Source: Actinomadura kijaniata NBRC 14229 (GTDB lineage: Bacteria; Actinomycetota; Actinomycetes; Streptosporangiales; Streptosporangiaceae). From it: a DNA stretch of 64,000 nt. Numbering within the stretch: the first letter of the stretch is position 1; every line of letters starts with the position of its first letter. The notes under the pieces were generated by a model, which searched no databases, was not told the DNA's origin, and saw only the letters and a program-made list of their open reading frames with translations. This document shows, in pieces, positions 60,425 to 64,000 of this stretch. Location of the stretch: NCBI RefSeq assembly GCF_001552175.1, contig NZ_BCQR01000007.1, positions 1 to 64,000 of the forward strand, in the 5' to 3' direction. Position numbers and translations under genes: made by a program.

Positions 60425-60445
60425 TGTCTAGACAATCTATACAAA
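60425..60445. promoter_or_regulatory. TGTCTAGACA palindrome, probable GntR/HutC operator
   Basis: A perfect 10-bp palindrome (60425-60434) followed by a partial second copy (ATCTATACA). It lies in the 133-bp region between deoC and the GntR gene and resembles HutC-type and DasR-type operators with a GTCTAGAC core. Dual control of both genes is inferred. Confidence 0.65.
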
Positions 60446-60513
60446 TAGAGAGCCGGTGTCGACCGCCGTCACACTGGAAGCCGACCGTCCGACCACCGCG
60501 AAGGAACCGCCCC

Positions 60514-61242
60514 ATGGCCGCACCTCGACCGCTGCACGCCCGCATCGCCGAGCAGTTGCGCCGACGCCTCGACGCCGCCGCCGACGGCGACCCGTTCCCC
60601 TCGGAGACGCAGCTGGCGCAGGAGTTCGGCGTCGCCCGCATGACGGTGCGCGCCGCCCTGGCCGGGTTGCAGCGCGACGGCCTGCTGGAGCGCGTCCCCG
60701 GCCGGGGCAGCTTCGTGCGCAAGACCGCGGCCACCCGGCCCGTCGGCACCCTGCTGAGCTTCTACGACCAGGTCCTCGCCATGGGCAGGACGCCGCGTTC
60801 GCGCGTCCTGGAGGCCGGCGTGCGCCCCGCCTCCCCGGACGAGGCCGCCGCCCTGTACCCCGACGGGACGCCGGGGGCCGCCTCCGTGATCGCCATCAAC
60901 CGCGTCCGGTTCTTCGACGACCTGCCCGTGGCCATCGAGCACGCCAGGTTCCCCGCCGCCCTCGACGCGCTGCTCACCGCCGACCTGGAGACCGGCTCGC
61001 TGCACCACGCGCTGCGCCGGCTCGGGCTGCATCCCACGCTCGGCTCCTCGGTCCTCGGCGCGCGCACGGCCGACGATGACGCCGCCCACCTCGGCGTCGA
61101 CCCCACCACGCCGATGCTCGTGGAGACCCGGTCCGTCCTCGACCAGGACGGCAGGCCCCTGGAGTACTCCGTGAGCTCCTACGTGGCCGACCGCTACGCG
61201 CTCAAGGTCGACTTCTCCGTCGTCACCCCGTCGACGACCTAG
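60514..61242 (+). CDS. GntR-family (HutC/FadR-like) regulator
   Basis: 242 aa. The winged HTH FPSETQLAQEFGVARMTVRA with LLERVPGRGSFV is followed by a UTRA effector domain (LETRSVL-like segments VETRSVLDQDGRPLEYSVSS). ATG 60514 has AAGGA upstream. It probably responds to a nucleoside or sugar-phosphate ligand and controls deoC. Confidence 0.9.
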   Translation: MAAPRPLHARIAEQLRRRLDAAADGDPFPSETQLAQEFGVARMTVRAALAGLQRDGLLERVPGRGSFVRKTAATRPVGTLLSFYDQVLAMGRTPRSRVLEAGVRPASPDEAAALYPDGTPGAASVIAINRVRFFDDLPVAIEHARFPAALDALLTADLETGSLHHALRRLGLHPTLGSSVLGARTADDDAAHLGVDPTTPMLVETRSVLDQDGRPLEYSVSSYVADRYALKVDFSVVTPSTT

Positions 61243-61247
61243 GCCGT

Positions 61248-61415
61248 GTTTCAAAGCCCTGGCCTACGGCGCTCGCCCCGGGGGGGCTCACACCTCACCA
61301 GGTCTTGGCGAGCGCGACATCGCTTCGCGATCTGGCCTGCGGGCCCTCGCCTCCGGCCTCGGGCCCGCAGGTCAGGTAACGCGCTCGCGTGCGCGGCTGA
61401 GGCCCACTTTGAAAC
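61248..61415 (-). repeat. Dispersed structured repeat, copy C (intact ends)
   Basis: 168 bp bounded by GTTTCAAAG (61248-61256) and its exact complement CTTTGAAAC (61407-61415), so the element has 9-bp terminal inverted repeats. Inside, CCTGCGGGCCC and GGGCCCGCAGG form an 11-bp stem and ATCGC/GCGAT another. Its reverse complement aligns with copies A and B. It fills the gap between the GntR gene and the NmrA-like gene. Confidence 0.85.
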
Positions 61416-61420
61416 AGACC

Positions 61421-62263
61421 CTAGGCGCCCGCCCAGACGCCGGTGGGGGCGGTTCGGGCCACATAGGACTCGAAGCCGGCGGCGGGGCGGCCGAGGACCC
61501 GCTCGACGCCGTCGGTCGGCCCGACGAGGGCGCCGCGGCGCATCAGGTCGAACATCTGCGTGAGCGTCTCGGCGTCCGCCTCGTCCCAGCCCTCGCCGAC
61601 GAGTTCCTTGATGTACTCCTCCCGGCTCAGCTCGACGTACCGGATCTCCCGCCCGGCCGCCTCCGCGATGGTCGCCACGGCCTCCCGGAACGTGATCCCG
61701 CGCGGCCCGGTCACGTCGACGACCTCCCCGTCGCGCTCCGGGTCGGTCAGCAGCGCCACCGCGACCGCGGCGACGTCCTCCACGTCCACGAACGGCTCGG
61801 GCGTGTCGTCGAACGGCAGCGCCAGCCGCCCCGCCACCAGGGGCGCGTGGAAGATGTCCTCGCTGAAGTTCTGGGAGAAGTTGTTGGGCCGGACCACCGC
61901 CCAGGACGCGCCGCTGTCGCGCACCGCCGCCTCACCGGCCACCATGTCCGTGCCGAACGTCACCCCGCCCACGCCGAAGTGCTCCGACCCGCGCGCCGAC
62001 AGCGCCACGAACCGTTCCACGCCCGCGTCCGCCGCGCGCCGCACGAACGCCGCGACCGGCGCCGGATCCGTCGGGCACACTAGGTAGAGGGCGCCCGCGC
62101 CCCGCACGGCGGCGTCCCAGGTGGACTCGTCGGTCCAGTCGAAACGCGTCTCGGCGGAACGCGACAGGGCGCGCACCGGCCGCCCCGCCTCCCGCAGCCG
62201 CCGCACCACGCGCCGCCCGGTCTTGCCGGTCGCGCCGAGCACGGCGATGGGCCTGTCATCCAT
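61421..62263 (-). CDS. NmrA-like NAD(P)-dependent oxidoreductase (atypical SDR)
   Basis: 280 aa with N-terminal VLGATGKTGRRVVRRL and a Rossmann fold, then VVRPNNFSQNF and FVDVEDVAAVAVALL, typical of NmrA/quinone-oxidoreductase-like SDRs without the Tyr-x3-Lys pair of classical enzymes. ATG 62263 has GAGG upstream, chosen over 62290. Divergent from an AraC regulator that may control it. Confidence 0.85.
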   Translation of the reverse strand: MDDRPIAVLGATGKTGRRVVRRLREAGRPVRALSRSAETRFDWTDESTWDAAVRGAGALYLVCPTDPAPVAAFVRRAADAGVERFVALSARGSEHFGVGGVTFGTDMVAGEAAVRDSGASWAVVRPNNFSQNFSEDIFHAPLVAGRLALPFDDTPEPFVDVEDVAAVAVALLTDPERDGEVVDVTGPRGITFREAVATIAEAAGREIRYVELSREEYIKELVGEGWDEADAETLTQMFDLMRRGALVGPTDGVERVLGRPAAGFESYVARTAPTGVWAGA

Positions 62264-62372
62264 GGTCACCTCACGGTTCGTCGTCGTCATGTGAGGAAGT
62301 CAACCGGGCGCGGCCGAGACGGGCCATGGCTGAGAGGCTCACCCGCATGTCCGTGCGTCTACGCTCGGGATC

Positions 62373-63368
62373 ATGGACGCGCTCACCGACCTCCTCGACG
62401 GCGTTCGGGCACGGGGTGCCCTGTTCAGCCAGACCCTGTTCGACCCCCCGTGGGGGCTGCGGTTCGCGACCCGCGCCCCGCTCCACCTGGTCGCGATGCT
62501 CCGCGGGACGGGCTGGGTCGTGCCGGACGCCGGGGAGCCGGTCCGCCTCGAAACCGGCGACGTCGCGATCGTCCGGGGGCCCCGGCCGTTCACCGTCGCC
62601 GACCGGCCCGGCACGCCGCCGTGCTTCGTCGTCCACGACGCCGAGACCTGCACCATGCCCGACGGCTCGGAGCTCCGCGACGAGATCCGGATCGGCCCCC
62701 GCCTGTGCGGCATGGGCCGGAACGAGACGGACCTGCTGCTGAGCGGGATGTACGAGGTCGGGTCCGAGGTCAGCCGCCGTCTGCTGGCCGCGCTCCCGGA
62801 GGTGCTGCGCGTCCCGGCGGCCGAGTACCGCTCCTCGGCGATGGACCTGGTGACCGAGGAGATCGCCAGGGACGCGCCGGGCCAGCAGGTGGTGCTGGAC
62901 CGGCTGCTCGACCTGGTGCTCATCTCGACCCTGCGGCACTGGTTCGACCGCCCCGACGCCCGGCCGCCCGCCTGGTACGCGGCGATGAGCGACCCGGTCG
63001 TGGGCCGGGCGCTGCGGCTGATGCACGACGACCCGGCCCGTTCCTGGACGGTGGCGTCGCTGGCGGCCGGGTGCGGGGTGTCGCGCGCCGCGCTGGCCCG
63101 CCGCTTCACCGCCATGGTCGGCGAACCCCCGATGGGCTACCTGACCGACTGGCGCATCACCCTGGCGGCCGAGCTGCTCCGGGGCACCGACGCCACGGTC
63201 GGGGCGATCGCCCGCCGCGTCGGCTACGCCAACGCGTTCGCGCTGAGCGTCGCGTTCAAACGCCTGCGGGGCGTGACCCCGACCGAGTACCGCGACGACG
63301 GCGGCCGCGCCGGGGACCGTCCCGCCGCGCTCCACCCCGAGCCGTTCGCCGACGCCGCGGCGCGATGA
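62373..63368 (+). CDS. AraC-family regulator with cupin N-terminal domain
   Basis: 331 aa. The N-terminal cupin_6-type sensor (about 15-190) has GWVVPDAGEPVRLETGDVAI and FVVHDAETC. The C-terminal double HTH holds SWTVASLAAGCGVSRAALAR and VGAIARRVGYANAFALSVAF. It is 109 bases from, and divergent to, the NmrA-like gene. Such pairs often respond to small carbonyl or aromatic compounds. Confidence 0.88.
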   Translation: MDALTDLLDGVRARGALFSQTLFDPPWGLRFATRAPLHLVAMLRGTGWVVPDAGEPVRLETGDVAIVRGPRPFTVADRPGTPPCFVVHDAETCTMPDGSELRDEIRIGPRLCGMGRNETDLLLSGMYEVGSEVSRRLLAALPEVLRVPAAEYRSSAMDLVTEEIARDAPGQQVVLDRLLDLVLISTLRHWFDRPDARPPAWYAAMSDPVVGRALRLMHDDPARSWTVASLAAGCGVSRAALARRFTAMVGEPPMGYLTDWRITLAAELLRGTDATVGAIARRVGYANAFALSVAFKRLRGVTPTEYRDDGGRAGDRPAALHPEPFADAAAR

Positions 63369-63371
63369 CGG

Positions 63372-64000
63372 TCACCGTGGGACCTCGTCGGCACGCGCGC
63401 TCCACACCACCAGCGCGGCTGCCAGGGCGCAGGCCCCGCCGAGCCACAGGACACCTCGCAGAGCGAGCGAGTCGACGACGACGCCACCGGTCAGCGCGCC
63501 GAGGCCGATCGACAGGTTGAACACCGCCACCCACAGGGAGGAGGCCGCCTCCACGGCGTCCGGCGCGGTCCTGATCATCCAGGTCTGCAGTCCGACCGAC
63601 ACACCGCCGAAGGCCAGACCCCAGACGACCAGCAGGACGGCCCCGCTGACCGGCCCCCGGCCCAGCAGCGGGTAGAGCGGCATCGCGGCCGCCAGGACCA
63701 CGGCGATCGCCAGCACGGTCCGGTGCGGGGCACGCGACAGCGCGGCTCCGGCGGCGAAGTTGCCGACCATGCCCGCCAGGCCGAACCCGAACAGCAGCGG
63801 GCCGACGAGCCGTTCGTCGATCCCCGACAGTTCCTGGAGCGCCGGGCTCACGAAGGTGTAGGCCGAGAAGTGGCCGGTCACGATGAGGAACGTCGCCAGG
63901 ATGCCGACGCGCACGCCCCTGTTGCGCAGCTGCGCGGCCAGCAGCCGCGGCCGGACGGCCCGGGAGGCGGTCAGCGGCGGCAGCACGGCCAGCAGGGCGA
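63372..64000 (-). CDS. MFS transporter, 5' end cut by window edge
   Basis: About 209 codons of the C-terminal half are present, with six hydrophobic helices and the central loop ASRAVRPRLLAAQLRNRGVR. GFGLAGMVGNFAAGAALSRA and GLAFGGVSVGLQTWMIRTAP match DHA1-type drug exporters. The N-terminus lies beyond base 64000. Its stop is four bases from the AraC stop. Confidence 0.85.
   Translation of the reverse strand, partial: ALLAVLPPLTASRAVRPRLLAAQLRNRGVRVGILATFLIVTGHFSAYTFVSPALQELSGIDERLVGPLLFGFGLAGMVGNFAAGAALSRAPHRTVLAIAVVLAAAMPLYPLLGRGPVSGAVLLVVWGLAFGGVSVGLQTWMIRTAPDAVEAASSLWVAVFNLSIGLGALTGGVVVDSLALRGVLWLGGACALAAALVVWSARADEVPR

Overview
The window is very GC-rich actinobacterial DNA with tightly packed genes, many 4-base ATGA/GTGA start-stop overlaps and frequent GTG/TTG starts. 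Luciferase-like (possibly F420-type) oxidoreductases, mycothiol-type DinB/MDMPI proteins, ABC sugar importers without their own ATPase and the gene content suggest a soil actinomycete of the Streptosporangiales/Thermomonosporaceae type (Actinomadura-like). This is inferred from gene content; no rRNA is present to confirm it. No insertion sequence, phage gene or CRISPR array was found.

Layout. 1-2029: an ArsR regulator with a complete CzrA/SmtB-type alpha-5 metal site and the MFS exporter it probably controls, separated by two copies of a roughly 168-bp structured repeat whose third copy is at 61248-61415. 2116-9360: a beta-glucan utilisation locus, with a secreted GH16-CBM6 glucanase, a divergent operon for a sugar ABC importer and GH1 beta-glucosidase, and a LacI regulator; two identical 12-bp palindromes sit at the two promoters. 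9410-12808: TetR/MFS pair, LLM oxidoreductase and a small conserved protein. 12810-24469: a second sugar locus with a GH106-like glycosidase, ABC importer and DeoR regulator with a shared operator motif, then a PhoD phosphatase and a sugar-isomerase-like protein. 24515-25187: a Val-Cys-Gly-Gly tRNA cluster with a duplicated tRNA-Gly. 25225-30141: CHAP-domain membrane protein, tandem universal stress protein, YceI, and a LysR/TDT exporter pair.

30213-35323: two tandem paralogous NB-ARC/LuxR regulators plus a small protein. 35420-41531: an isolated ATP synthase subunit a gene, an MDMPI enzyme and MerR regulator around a MerR-type promoter, an SDR-DUF2867 protein, and a divergent ferritin-like/hemerythrin pair. 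41993-43716: a two-component LLM monooxygenase/FMN reductase. 43741-51505: a LysR regulator and a seven-gene operon that looks like an undescribed ring-hydroxylation and meta-cleavage pathway. 51617-53104: a cytosolic-looking hemopexin-repeat metzincin paired with a HEAT-repeat protein. 53138-64000: secreted propeller protein, DinB-type enzymes, secreted RNase, membrane-anchored CBM2 protein, acetyltransferase, methyltransferase, DeoC with a GntR regulator, NmrA-like reductase, AraC regulator and a truncated MFS gene. Gene remnants (DUF4184 at 41533-41880, SMP-30 at 54263-54510) mark decay in accessory stretches.

The most unusual items are the hemopexin-metzincin/HEAT pair, the ring-cleavage operon, the orphan atpB, the MerR-type promoter, the dispersed repeat family and the CHAP protein with an apparent N-out topology.
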